DNA from: Wuchereria bancrofti
Lineage: Eukaryota > Nematoda > Chromadorea > Rhabditida > Onchocercidae
NCBI GenBank assembly: GCA_005281725.1
Contig: SSBO01000009.1
Span: 3,360,163-3,424,162 of the forward strand
Length of the DNA: 64,000 bases
Reading direction: 5' to 3'
Part shown: positions 14,862-27,169 of the stretch, one piece after another
How positions within the stretch are numbered: position 1 is the first letter of the stretch
Layout of the letters: every line of letters starts with the position of its first letter
Notes under the pieces: generated by a model
What the model was told of the DNA's origin: nothing
The model's input: the letters and a program-made list of their open reading frames with translations, nothing else
Database searches by the model: none
Position numbers and translations under genes: made by a program

Positions 14862-16438
14862 TCACAAATGCAATAAATTTATTTTAGAAGACATAAACTG
14901 GAATGCTTATTGCAATTGTAATAGTACATTATTTATCGATAAACAACAGGCAGGAATGAAAAATGATTTGAATTACTTCGCACTGATAATTTTAACAGAA
15001 TTTTCAGAAATTAGGCTGATCTTTATAAGAAATTCAAAATTAGTCTCTTAGCTTCCTAACCATTTATCACTTTTCTTTCCTTCTTTAGTTTTACCTGTAG
15101 TTTTATTGGGGAAAATGAAATAGCTAAGCATTAGTACATAACCATCATCTACACCTGGTAAAAAGTGTTTATTTTGAACCGAATTAAGTCGCGGGAAAGA
15201 GAAAATTTGAGGAACGAGGAGAAATGTATGTCAAGCATATCGATTTCAACGATTTTCACCTTTTGTTCGAATTTGAAAGTCTGTTCAAAAATGTTTTGAA
15301 ATTTTAAAAATATATAAAGGAAAGATAAATTGTTTCAATTTTTCCATTAAAGAAAAAGATGCTACTTTAAGTAACTTGCAATAAATTAAAGAAATTTTCT
15401 GAATGAGTCATAACTTATGTAGACAAAAGTGTTATCATTTCGATAAATTTAAATGTTTCTAAAATTAGTCCTAAAATTTTTAGAAGCCTCTCAACTGAAC
15501 AGATAGCTAATAAATAACTGCAGATAACACTTTTTTTTTTGGATAGTCTAATTGCCGTGAATGGAATCCATGCTCATTATATTCTGTCGTTATAGATAGG
15601 TTTCTGAACAGATTGCGAATTAATGTTGTCGAACACTATTTCCGTTTACTTTAAAGTATTCAAACATCTGAAATATTCCATACAAACAGTTAAGAGATAT
15701 CATCCTGTAATAAACTGATAAAGAGACGTGAACAATGAGATTTATGTACATTCCTAATTGTAATCAAGCTCTCTCATGGAATATCTCAATCGTTCCAAGT
15801 TTTATTCTTCATCTCTCATTAAGCAGTAATGGTCGTTTCGAGCTAGTTGACAAGATATCGATGACTGAATACGACAAATGCATGAATGTTTCACAAACAT
15901 TCGAACGTTCCTGTCATAAATCTGTATTGGAATGCAGTGTATTTCTGACATCCATAAATGAAATGTGAAGTTTCCCTGTCATCAACTTCCTAGCAGATCC
16001 TATCGCCACCTCCTCAAAACATTTAAAAGATCATCTTGTCATCAACTTTCTAGGAGAACCACCCAAGCTTACCACGTAATTGGACGACACTATTTTCATA
16101 GGCAGACAATTAAAGTTACAGACCATGCATGCTATGCTAACTAATCAATCCTGAGCCGTCCCCTAACCTTGCAACCTGATAGTCGGTGGCGTGTGTGGTC
16201 CGGTGATGGCGTAGTACTGGTTGTCTTTCGAGATATGTATTTTTTTGATTTAAGATTGTATTAACAATTAGTTTAGTGAGATGATGATTTGATATGAAGG
16301 GAGGAAATGCGTTTCGTGTATGGTAAATCAGATGTAGAAAAATGGATGATTGAGAATGGGTTTATATTTATGAGAATTTGCATTTATTGGAGTGTGGAGT
16401 AATTTTCAGCCTTTTGCACAAAATCGTCAGTTCGAAAA

Positions 16439-19400
16439 ATGACAGAAGTTGAAATGATTGATCCATCGGAAGAGGATGCGCTTCCAAATCTTACCAAAAA
16501 AGAGTTGAAGGTTGGTCAGTGTTAATAAAATTCTGCCCAAAACAGTATGAAACATTTTTTTCTTTTTGCATAACCGGAACAACTTCTGGTTAATGTGTTT
16601 TCATGGTTCGATGAGCGAAATTGTTGTTTTGGACGATGAGAGTGGGTGATGAAATGTGTACTCATTTTGCTTTTCTCCTTAGGAACTGGAACGAAGGAGA
16701 AACAAAAACAAGAAAAAAAAGGAATCGAAAAAGAAAAAGGTTTTGAGATTAACGAATGGAGAAGATGGTGCTAGAAATTCGGATTCAGGTCCTGGTGTTT
16801 TCTTTTAATCACCTTTTCATGCATTTGTCTGTTATGAATATTTTTGTAAGTGGTAATGTCTAAATATATATTATCCAGTTTTTTTATGCAGTTTAACTCC
16901 GAAATTTAATATGAAATTTAGGTATTGATAAAACTCCAGCGGGCAGTGATAATGATGACAGTGTTGAAGTGATTTATGTTGGAAAGTCTCTAGAGTTAGA
17001 CCCCAGTGATCCAAACTATCATTACTTCTCGAAAGTTTTTGAAAGTTTCAAGGTTTCCATATCGTTTTGTTTTGTTTGCCTTACACTGACGTCCTAGACC
17101 GCATGTGAAATTGTTTGCTATCATTTCCAATTTGCTTCATAAGATTTTTAGAATTGGGACTCAGTAATCTGAAGTAGTCAGTAGTTTGTAAATGCAAGAT
17201 ATATTCACGATATCTGTGCGAGCTTTGTTTTTTGAAAGTGGTGATTTCTCTGTTAATTTACTGGTCATTTTGATGCCAGAACAAAAAGCTTTCATTTCCT
17301 GAAACACAAAACATGCTGGAAGACGTAATAGGTTATTGTAACTGTGTCTTTGTTAGTGATATTAATGTTTTTCGTAAATTATGCAGATAAGCGAGGAAGT
17401 AAAGAAGGAGGAACCTGTTGAGAAAGTTGAACCAGAAACGAAGAAAGAAGAAGTGCCAACGAAGGCCTCCATTTCGGAAAAGATTCTGCAAGAAGAAATG
17501 AGTGAAAAACGGGTAATTGTTGAGAGATTTTCTTTCCTCTTTCCCTTATGGATTCGGAAGTTAGTAGATGGATTTCTTTCCTCCCTTTTATGGATTCGGA
17601 AGTAGATGGATCTTAAAAGATGTTTGAAGGTATGTTTTTTTTTCTGTAGAATTTGTCAGCCAGTACTATTCGTTCCATTTCAAAAACAGTGTTATGTTTT
17701 CAGCGTGAACAAGAGGAGGCTGGGCAAACACAAACCCTGAGCAAAAGAAAACTTCGTCTCTCAATGCAACCGACTATTGCTGAACTGAAAGAGGTATTCA
17801 GAAGAACGTATTTGTTTATTTCTAAGTCATACATTTCAATTATTTGTTGCAATTGAGAGATTTTTGTTGCAAAGTATTAGAAGATATAAAAAAGGAAAAT
17901 GAATTTACTTATTTCTCCTCAGTTACTCAATTTTTAAGTGTAAACAGGTTAAATCTAAAATGTATGTTCGTATACCCATCTTTGACATAATTACTGTGTG
18001 GCGCTTAAATTTTTTTTATAACTACCATATTAGATGTTACATAAGTAATATCTCAGGTCACAACACGGCCAGATGTAGTAGAATGGGCAGATGTCACTTC
18101 ACGTGATCCTCATCTCCTGGTTACATTGAAAGCATATAGGAATACCGTACCTGTACCGAGACATTGGAATGCTAAGAGGAAATATCTGGCAGGCAAGCGT
18201 GGTTTTGAAAGACCTCCGTTCGACTTGCCCGATTTTATTAAGAGGACGGGCATAATGGAAATGCGTGAAACAATGTGGGAAAAAGTAAGTTCCTTCATAT
18301 TTGTTTTTAATCTGTAGTTTTTGAACGCTTTTTTCTTTAACTTGAACAAATTTATATCATTTTAATTGTATCAGTCTTATGAATATGGTAACAGAGGATT
18401 TATAATTGAAGGTCCCTTTCTTCAATATGACACGATACGTTATATCGTGTGCTGCTTAGATTTTTACTTATAATTCCTTATTATTTACTTAGCGTTCTTT
18501 ATAGGAAGATGCTCAGTCGTTAAAGTCAAAGATGCGTGAACGTGCACGACCGAAACTTGGCCGTATTGATATCGATTATCAAAAGTTGCATGATGCTTTT
18601 TTCAAATGGCAAACAAAACCTGTGATGACTCAGATGGGTGAATTGTACTATGAAGGTAAAGAACTGGAAACAGTCATGCGTGAGAAGAAACCAGGTGAAC
18701 TGACCGATGAACTACGAGTTGCTCTAGGGATGCCTGTTGGTCCTGTAAGTATAATTCAACACTTATGAAGGGAAAAATCTGGTACTTAACATAAGTTACT
18801 GGTGATATTTCTTTCAGAACGCGCACAAATTTCCGCCCCCTTGGTTGATTGCAATGCAGCGGTATGGACCACCACCGTCATATCCGAACTTGAAAATACC
18901 GGGATTGAATTGCCCTATTCCTGAAGGATGTGCATTTGGTTATCATGCTGGTGGATGGGGTAAACCTCCGGTCGATGAAATGGGAAAGCCGTTGTATGGT
19001 GATGTGTTCGGCCTTGAGGTTGCAGTTTAATATTGATTGTCAAATTGCATTTTAAGAAATTTTTTCTTTGAAAATTACAATTTCAATATCTATAACGGAA
19101 GGATGTTATAGGAACTTTTAAAATTGCTTGTATATGTGTTACTTTGAATTGGATGTCTAGAAAGTTATACTTCTGTATTTAGTGTATGAAGATGCCTTTT
19201 TATCTAGTAACTTGCCTCACTGTTTAGTGTATTTGTTATGTTTATCGTTTCCTATAGGCTTTTTTAACGTTAATATTTTGCATTTGGCTCCATTTTTATA
19301 AGCATGGTATGCTTTTTCGAAAAAGTTACAATTATATGTTTCAGGCACCAACATTGCCAGAATTGGATGATGAATCACGAATAGAACGACGGCATTGGGG

Positions 19401-20637
19401 TGAAATAGGTAGTGATGAGGATTCTAGTGAGGAAAGTGAAGAAGAGGAGGAAGGTGAGGGTGGTGCGGTTGAAGCAGGCTTCGTTACTCCTGCTACTACC
19501 GAAGGGTTAGTTCTACTTGTGACTCAGTGTTGTACGATGTTAAGGGTAGAAAACAGACAATCTAACGGAATGCAGCTGACTCAAAAGTTTTATGTTTCCA
19601 TTGTTTGTAAAGAAGAAGAAATTACTTCGTTGGAATTGCATCATTTTATTTCCAAATTACATTAGTAGTGGTTCAAAGTTAAGGAGATGGTAATTTCTTT
19701 TTTCCTTTAGTTTTGCAACGCCATCAGGAATGACTTCGGGTGTTCTTACCGGTGTTGAAACTCCGGATACAATTGAATTGCGAAAGGGCAAGCGGATAGA
19801 AGACAGGTTTCTTGAGTTCTCAATATTTTCGTCTTTTTCAGTTTAGCAAATATTCGGTTTCGGGTAAGACGCGAAAGCATAATAGTTCAGGGAAAATAAA
19901 TGCTTGAAACGTGTTATGTTGAGTTACTGTCAGAGAGAATAATTTCTGTAATGCTTTTTAATTTACTGAGTCCTGTATATTAATTAAGAAGTTGAAAATC
20001 TGTGGTTTAAATAGAAATTTTAGCAGCACAACAGGTGGTGAAACTCCTGCACCAGCGCTCTATACGGTACTTCAAGAACGTAAGATTGATCGTATCGCGG
20101 GACAAATGATGGCCAGCACTCATGTTTATGATTTGTCGGTGAGTTTTTTATTCGAGAGCTTTTTGTTTTTTTGATCCCATACCTTTTCTTTCTTTATGTA
20201 TTCATCAGCAGAATAGTGCTTCTTCAGCTTTTAAACGGGATAACGAAATTCGGGTGTTTTGTAGATGGAATTTCTACTAATGTCTACTTTTTCAGAAGAA
20301 ACCAACTCCGGCCCCCGCATCGCAAGGAGTAGATGCTGGAGTAGAAGTATCGTTGAATCCTGAAGACCTTGATCTAGCTGATCAAAAGGGTCTGGAGAAA
20401 AAGTATGAAGAACAGTTGCGGAAGCAGACTCGTGGACGGCAGGACGATGACGAAGATTTCTCAGATATGGTGGCTGAGCATTCTGCTAAACAGAACGTTA
20501 GCCTTAAAGCTTTTCTTGCTTTTGTCTTCGTTGTTTGTTCAGCTTTAATTTTAATTGTTTTGCAGCGTAAAAGAAAGGTACAGGAACAAAAGAAATCAAC
20601 GCAACAACAGAAGAAGTATAAAGATTTCAAGTTTTGA
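16439..20637 (+). CDS. SF3B2: Splicing factor 3B subunit 2 (SAP145 homologue), 612 aa
   Basis: SF3B2 is a U2 snRNP SF3b subunit that contacts pre-mRNA near the branch point and binds SF3B4 in the nucleus. Thirteen exons: 16439-16510, 16683-16788, 16922-17052, 17387-17512, 17704-17793, 18057-18284, 18505-18744, 18818-19018, 19345-19505, 19711-19806, 20024-20138, 20296-20496, 20566-20637 (1839 nt, all GT-AG, phase kept). The N-terminal third is a Lys/Glu-rich linker and is shorter than in vertebrates (human about 895 aa). The conserved core (DUF382) shows VPVPRHWNAKRKYLAGKRG, RPKLGRIDIDYQKLHDAFFK and PPWLIAMQRYGPPPSYPNL; the PSP domain follows with FGYHAGGWGKPPVDEMG. The C-terminus has the acidic SSEESEEEEEGEG run, then EDFSDMVAEHSAKQ and ends KKYKDFKF, as in other animals. 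The last intron is a multiple of three with no stop, so its retention would be silent for frame. Confidence 0.95.
20497..20565 (+). other. In-frame 69-nt intron of SF3B2
   Basis: GT at 20497-20498 and TTTTGCAG ending at 20565 bound 69 nt. Read in frame it has no stop and would insert 23 residues with a hydrophobic run (FLAFVFVVCSALILIVL). Splicing is the better model, because joining SAKQN to RKRKV restores the family's Lys-rich C-terminus. Confidence 0.8.
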
Positions 20638-22233
20638 AATAACACATTTTGTTTCCTCTTATGCCTCTTGATTGTTTATTAATGATATTATACCATTTTA
20701 CCGAGTCCTTCAGGTTAAGGCTCGAACCTCAGATCTTAAACTTCTCCCTGTAAATTTGTTGTAGATTCCTTGTTTATGAGAATCATAAGTCGGTAGTTTT
20801 TTTTCCAAAAATCGAGATGGTCTTTTTTCTTCTTGGTGCAGAAAAAAGACCATCTTTTGTTTCGATAATGTATGAGTCATCTCACCCCCGTTCCAGATGC
20901 ATTCGAAAAGGTCTAGGCCCATGAACCTATTGATTTAATCGGTAGATTTTTGTATTTTTATTACGTAAAGTTGTGCATTTTCACTATTCGTTCTGGACGA
21001 ATGTTATAGCTTGCAAGCAAAAATTAAATTTTCAACACTATTTAGTAGCAAAACTATTCAGTCGCTCAACAATGATGGCAGTCAGTAAATTTTCCCGTCT
21101 CGAGGTATAACACTGGATTTAATTGAGGAAGTGGCACAGATTAAAATTAGATTTTATTTAAGCAGTCAGCAGCTTCCTGAGAAACAAGGAGATAGTAATG
21201 ACTATACAGGCGTATAGGGAAATTTTTGCAAGGTTTTACACGACTCTTTTTTGATGAAATTGAATTTCGTCTCTCAATAAAGAAAGGAACCGCAGAGTAA
21301 CATAGTTTAAATTATGAGATTAAATACACTTGTAGGAATTTCCGCCGCCTTAAACAGTCTAGAACCTCTGGCAATTTTCACCATAAATTTTCACTTCCAA
21401 ATTGTACGTCAGGAAAGGGCTCCTTCCTAGTGGATTTTTCTTGAGTCTCCTAATGGTGCGCTTATTTGATGCGAATGTCTCAGGTTGGGGGTTCAGACTA
21501 AGGAAACGATAATTAATTTGGAAGTTTGTGGTACGATCACGTACTGGAAGTATGAGCTGCAGAAACAAAGATAAGGAATTAAAAAAAGAGGGATAAACGG
21601 AACTCAATTACTGCCAATTGCTATCTGACCTACAGTTATACACAGTGATATTTCGACTTTGGTTGCTTGAGCCATAAATCTTGGAGAAGAATCAATTAGG
21701 TGGTTTTCCTTATTCACCTATCAAACTATTCGATAGTTTTTTCTGATCAGTTTAGAAATACATTTTTATTGCAGTATATACACTTATGATGAGAGTGTAA
21801 ACGATATGTGACAAATATTTGTGTTTAAATTTGTTATTCTCAATAATCAAGGAACTAATGACATTCTCAAATTTCTCTAACGTGATACAAATCAAACAGT
21901 ATTCTTTATTTGTATGTACCTATAAATGAGCATTGTTACTGTGAACGTTGCAACGTGAAAAGGATGGCAAAGGAAAGAAAATGGATCGATATCTTTCTTG
22001 CTATCATTGTCGTAACTTAAGCAAGGTGAAGTCGTATCCGTACTATTTTACCCGAGAATTTTGTAGAGCAATTAAATTATTAAATTGCATCCTTCAAACT
22101 TTTTAGCTGTTCTATCCGAAATCGATGCCATGAACTCACACATGTATCGCTAATATTCCTCATGCAACTTCTAATTTAGAAATTTAATGAATCTAGATCA
22201 CATGAATGGATAATTAGATAAAGAAATACGGGA
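20638..22233. other. Convergent intergenic region between SF3B2 and VPS72
   Basis: It holds the 3' ends of two converging genes. Seen in it: a perfect hairpin at 20815-20855, an AATAAA at 21276-21281, and a tiny two-exon reading frame at 21072-21217 described among the findings. No family-matching protein was seen. Confidence 0.6.
20815..20855. repeat. Perfect hairpin, 16-bp stem, 9-base loop
   Basis: AGATGGTCTTTTTTCT at 20815-20830 and AGAAAAAAGACCATCT at 20840-20855 are exact reverse complements around TCTTGGTGC. It lies about 180 nt past the SF3B2 stop, possibly inside its 3' UTR. Confidence 0.95.
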
Positions 22234-24371
22234 TCAACTTTTTTTGGAAAGCCACGCCATCACTGCTGGATGATTAGGCATGCTTCTCAAATATTCTGCG
22301 TACTTTTCTCGAATAAGCTTAAATGCTTCAGGAGTTGCAAATGGTAAACCAGTTAATGGGTCGCGATACTTCGCGGGACGTGATGTTACACAACAAAGCA
22401 GTTTTACCTGAAATGATGTCTTCTGCATATTGGTAAAACAACATTGATATGAAAGAGATATGAATGTAATGTTAAAACAATTCTACTGATTGATGATAAG
22501 AAGTATTATGATGCAAGTAAAATAAGTTTTCTGTTTATTGGAAATAAACCATTTCATTCGGTTGGAAAATAATGAATGGCATGGAGTTGCATGCTGAATT
22601 TCTCGGAATTGAGTAGCAGGCATGAAATACATAATTTCTTGTTACCCTCACACTGCACTGAGTGAGCATACAGGACAATTGCTTTTTAGACGTAAGTGGC
22701 GCAATGGAGAATTTAATGGATAAAAAAAATTTACCACTCTTTCTGGTTTCATAAATTTTTTGACGTCTGGAACAATCATCCATTTGCCATTTGGGCCATC
22801 CATAGTACTAATGTAAGGTGGTTTCAATTTCCTAATAACATTTGTTTTTTCACGTTTCTTTTTCTTTTCCAGCTCGAACTGTTCATATTTCTTTAACGAT
22901 GCAACATTTTTCCGTTCTGTTTCCTTGGCTTCTTCCAAATATTGTGCCTAGAACAGAAGCGTGATTAAAGTTAAGCCACAATAAACATCTCGACTTTTGA
23001 CGATGAACAGCCTTTTTTATAATTATTCTAAACATAAATCTTAACACATACAAAAATAAGGAATAATATGAGGATGAAACATACCTGAGTTTCAGGACTG
23101 ACAGTATTGGCGGCTGCAGTAAGGCAACCCATCCGTGCCATGACCCATTTTTTGTTTTTTTCCAGCAATGCTCTCTTCGAAGCGCTACCACCCAGTTTCG
23201 GTTCCTAAGAAAATCGAAGAAAACGACCATAATAATTTAAGAACAATGACATTACTTTCTTCTTTAATAAAATGTATCTAAAACCAATTCATAGCTGGAA
23301 ATCAAACAGAAGTTTGTTTACTGTCTTGAACTACTAGAAAAGATGATTACATTATTATTATTAATATTTATAGTAAAACTACTTTATAACCAGTTTTTCG
23401 TTTCCGTCGTTTAGACTCTTCTTCCGCATCGCTAATTGGTTCGTCTTCCTCTTCAGGACGATCGAAATCAGAATCTACTTCATCATGATCCGATTCCACT
23501 GGTGATTCGAATGCATCATCAACATCATCCTGAAAAGGAATCAAAAATGATTTAGTAGTTACCCAGGAACTTCAATAGCAAAAAGAATTTCAAGTAAAAA
23601 CCTTGCTTGAAAAGTAGCAAACAGTAATTAGTCTCGTAGTGTTCTGAAATGCTAAGTGTTTAACTAGTTTACATTTAAGTTACAAGTCAGAGTATCTGTG
23701 TCTACAGCAAATAAAACAGGGAATTTTTCTCCTGAAAAATCAATGGAAATAAAAATCGTGCTCTACAGATTTTCATTTTTAAGGCATCAGCAGCGGCCTT
23801 AACTGCTACTTTTTTTACATACACTTGCTAATATCTGAAGTCCAGACCTACACTTGACTAATACTTAAGGAAAAAAAGAAAAGGAACTACCTCAAGAAAT
23901 CTACCACCATAGGTGTTCCTGTAAAATTCATCTTCTAGCTCGGCGGATTCCAACAACTGCGCCATCTTATTACCAGCGTTTGCACGTTTCTCACGACTAG
24001 TAACCATAAGTTCAACACTTTCTTCTCCACTACTGCTAGCTTCACTTCTGCATAACATGTTTCGATTTTTCTCAATAAGACTTATGAAATGTCAAAATAA
24101 AAGTACTTCCTACACTGATGTTGGACAATGGATCCAGTATAATGGGTAGCAAAAAAATGCAACATCAAATATGTCCCAAAAAATTTTTACCTCCATAAAA
24201 GGATACTTCTCACTCTTTGTGATAAATTTTCAAATGCAAAATCTATTAGAATAAAAAATATAGGAATACTTACTCATCATCATCGTCACTGCCATCTGCA
24301 TTACCACTAACTTCCATATGTTCCATTTCTTCTTTCGATTCTTCCTCACCTTCAGACTCTTTTTTCATCAT
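22234..24371 (-). CDS. VPS72: VPS72/YL1 homologue, 302 aa (SRCAP/TIP60 complex subunit)
   Basis: YL1 binds H2A.Z-H2B dimers and serves the SWR1/SRCAP and TIP60 remodelling complexes in the nucleus. Six exons: 24274-24371, 23891-24047, 23383-23529, 23085-23204, 22735-22947, 22234-22407 (909 nt, GT-AG, phase kept). The first ATG is at 24371 and a TTTCTTTTTAG acceptor lies about 40 nt upstream, a likely spliced-leader site. After an acidic start comes the YL1 N-terminal motif REKRANAGNKMAQLLES with EDEFYRNTYGG. Acidic stretches and the basic SKRRKRKTGYK follow, then a Lys/Glu helix. The YL1_C domain KYRDPLTGLPFATPEAFKLI sits near residues 262-281 and the protein ends AWLSKKS. Human VPS72 is about 364 aa, so this is a slightly compact form. 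No broken or missing element was seen. Confidence 0.93.
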
Positions 24372-25607
24372 CACTTTATTTCTTTCTCTTTCTCTCTTCT
24401 ACAACCTAAAAAGAAATCTACAAGATATAACATCAATTGAGATAAAACTACATATTACCAGAGAATCATTTAAAACTATCTAACAATTATATTACATCTA
24501 ATTATATAAAATAATCAAGTTTGGTAACACAAAAGAGTTGAGTGAAATCTTCAGTCACAGTTAAATAGCACTATAGCAGATTCTTTGCTAATAAATTTCC
24601 TTAACTCTTGAATACTTTCAATTTCTACAGTATGTTACTTCACTTTATAAACTTCCGCTAAAGTTCTGTCGTCACTCCATGCATTTCTACAAGTCAATCG
24701 TCGCTTCTTAGCACAACTGACGACCTTACTAATTATGTAAACAAAAACAAAATCATCGTGAAACAATAAAAATTATAAAATAGCGGTTTAAATCTTTCGA
24801 AACATACCTGATTCTTTTCCTTTCTCTCCACTCTTAGCTCTCACGTGGCGTACATTAATTCAAGTTATACTTTTAATCTCTGCTACAGCTTCGTTACTAC
24901 TTTCACCCTCGCATGCTTCCTAAAAACATCCTACATTTTAAATTACATCAATCTCTGCTGTCTCTCAAAAAACATCGCTATATTTCTCGACGTCATTTGT
25001 CTCTGGACCTTATCTTGAAGCGTTATTTCGAACTTCTCTTTTTTAATCTCTAGCATCTCCATTTATATTTTATATGTTAAACCTTATCAATCTCTGCCAT
25101 CTATCCCATACTGTTCCTCAAATTCTATCTCACGGTTGCGTGAAGTTGCTGTGGCGGTATATCAACTGCTACTGAAAGGAACTGTAGCAAGATTGGCCAT
25201 TTCTGACTTTGAGTTATTCTGTTGTGTGGGACGCAGTTGGCTCTTGCGGTTCTTGGCTTATTTTCACGGTAGTCTTCGAGATTGTATTAAAAGGATATAA
25301 TGTGTACCACTAATAAACCAAGCAGGCTGATAAATCATCGTACTGAGTGTATGAAGTATAAAATGTAGTTACTTTCATCCAATAGCTATAGTCATAATTA
25401 GAAAGTATTCACAGGCTACCATTGCTATTCATTCTTAAAAGCCATTAATTATTGAGAAAGTACATTTATTAGTTTCATAGTTGAAAAGATCCAAGGATGA
25501 TGTATTGTCCTCTTTGCTATTACGATGGATTTTGTAATGAAGTACCTTCGAATTATGACCTGTTGCACTACATAACCATATTCTAGGTTACCATTTGATT
25601 GGAATCG
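24372..25607. other. Divergent upstream region of VPS72 and the 25.6-kb genes
   Basis: It holds the probable spliced-leader acceptor of VPS72 (about 24410-24425) and a TTCTAG acceptor at 25581-25586 ahead of the small ORF at 25608. In between is AT-rich DNA with a loosely repeated ATCTCTGC-like phrase at about 24870-25110. No coding exon was seen. Confidence 0.55.
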
Positions 25608-25766
25608 ATGGTACGTTTTCGCTTTTCTCCACTTGCCAATCGTCTACTTCCAGTATCTGAGACCGCACTACCAGAGGTAGATACATTTTTGCAAGTATTC
25701 ATTTGTTTACAGGACTTGATTTGTGAGGTTAATCCGTCCGTAGAAGATAGGAGTTGCGCAAAATAA
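25608..25766 (+). CDS. Possible 52-aa small protein or upstream ORF
   Basis: A single-exon frame of 53 codons begins MVRFRFSPLANRLLPVSETA and ends DRSCAK. A TTCTAG acceptor lies 22 nt upstream, which would suit spliced-leader addition, and an AATAAA at 25762-25767 overlaps the stop codon. The next start codon is 43 nt downstream. Third-base and residue composition look coding-like, but I recognise no family. It could be a small first cistron, an upstream ORF regulating the 25810 gene, or a chance frame. The in-frame GTAGAT and TTTACAG at 25677-25709 would bound only 33 nt, too short for a normal intron. Confidence 0.4.
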   Translation: MVRFRFSPLANRLLPVSETALPEVDTFLQVFICLQDLICEVNPSVEDRSCAK

Positions 25767-25809
25767 AGCAGATAGAAAGAAGAGAACTGTAGTATGTAAG
25801 TATTTAATT

Positions 25810-27169
25810 ATGTCAACGTTGTATAAAACTGTTTATTTGGAGGTTGAATTATCACAAAGAGTTAGTGTGCCGAGTAAAATACTTCGAGAATGTGATGTAG
25901 CCAATGTAAAGTGGAGTGTCGGTCTCAGCAGCCAAGAGTGTCAACAGGTTGGCTCCCTGCATACAAGCATTAAGGCTTCTGCTGTTCCTGAAATAACCCT
26001 GGATGGAGGAGCTACTGGCAGTGGAATTTGTGGGAAGAAACCACCTCCTATTCTTGAATGGAATCCGCTTGTTCATACCGAATGGCAGCTAGGCGTTAGT
26101 TCTAATTTACTATTGTTGTAGAAGTGAAAACTGTGCATTGCAATCAAGTATGTTATATCCTATGTACTACTTAATTTTCATGAAATTTTGCTCGATGTTT
26201 TAACATTTAGCATTTAATACTTTCCGGTTATTTTGGAGTTATAATCGGCACTTGTTTATTATTTCCTTGCAGATATATTGGTTTTTCAATATTAAGTACT
26301 TTTCAGGTAGGAGGACGTCTATTGCCAAAACTACCGGAAGGAACGAAAGTGGGCAAGCTTGTGATGGGCAAATATGGTCTCTACAAACCAGGATTGCATA
26401 AAATATCTCAGCAATTCTTTGTAAGTTAATGCTTCGTTATATTAGAAACCCTCTTAAAAATTAAACTTAGTACACTGAATAGTAAAAGTTCAAGACAGAG
26501 AGATATGCTGACGCACATTCTTAATAAAAAGGATTTTATTTCCCATTATATGAGGAATCCAACTTCTGTAGTAGATTCTAGTTTTGCAATAAGTTTGTTA
26601 TCTGTTTTTTTCATTTGATTATAAATTTCAAACTGCTATTGTTCATCTAATAATTTTTATCCGTTTTCCTATGTTCCTTTCTCTGCTGGGAAAAGCTTGA
26701 AGAATTTCCACGAAAATTTAGTCTCAGTTTTGACTCGTTTGAAGTACATCAAGAAACGCTGCTTCTACGCAGTTTCATGAACTGCGTTCCACTGCATTTC
26801 TGACTGAGTTGGAGATTGTACGTCACTTTTCTTGTCCTCTGGTATAAACTCAGTCGATTTTAGTTTATCTCTATAACTCTTTACTTATGGGACGAGTTTA
26901 TGAAGTTATTCCTTGCAACGTTTTTATCTTTCTGATTTTTTTTTTTTTGTCTGGAGCGAAATGCATAAATAAAACGTCTTTTTCAGATTAACACCGAGTT
27001 AAAAGGTATGGCACCCGAAAATGCGCTACCTTTGTCTGCTCTCCTTAGCAAGATAGCTAAAATACTCGCAATAATACCACTAATGTCCGTCCTTCTCAGT
27101 ATTCCGACATTACTTGCACAGAAGCCAGTGGGTATTTATGCTGGATATGTACCGCCAGGTCGAAAGTAA
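25810..27169 (+). CDS. Small tail-anchored protein, Mff-like candidate, 193 aa
   Basis: Three exons: 25810-26094, 26307-26420, 26987-27169 (582 nt, GT-AG, phase 0 throughout). Residues 11-25 read LEVELSQRVSVPSKI, which resembles the N-terminal motif of Mff/Tango11 mitochondrial fission factors (a consensus like E-I-S-x-K-M-x-V-P-x-K-I, from memory). The middle is Gly/Pro-rich with WNPLVHTEWQ. Near the C-terminus is one hydrophobic segment (about residues 155-175, ILAIIPLMSVLLSIPTLLAQ) followed by a short basic end VPPGRK, an arrangement fitting a tail anchor in the mitochondrial or peroxisomal outer membrane. Mff normally also has a coiled coil before the anchor, which I do not see. The gene is well supported; the family call is inference. 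An AATAAA follows at 27456-27461. Confidence 0.75.

Larger units (their letters stand above)
6359..16438. other. About 10 kb without a supportable gene
   Basis: The stretch between the two divergent genes (HtrL-type on the minus strand, SF3B2 on the plus strand) is AT-rich with frequent stops in all frames. ORFs above 60 codons here show neither family similarity nor matching splice signals. It holds homopolymer runs (T run near 10486-10503), a CT-rich tract near 13040-13080, the small inverted repeat at 9620-9644, a duplicated 20-mer at 14807-14861, a less AT-rich patch at about 8815-8945, and another at about 15730-16240 just upstream of SF3B2 that probably includes its promoter. Confidence 0.6.

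Noticed and set aside
15735..15968. 77-aa plus-strand ORF upstream of SF3B2
   Set aside because: No splice sites, no family similarity and no downstream continuation; it lies in probable promoter sequence.
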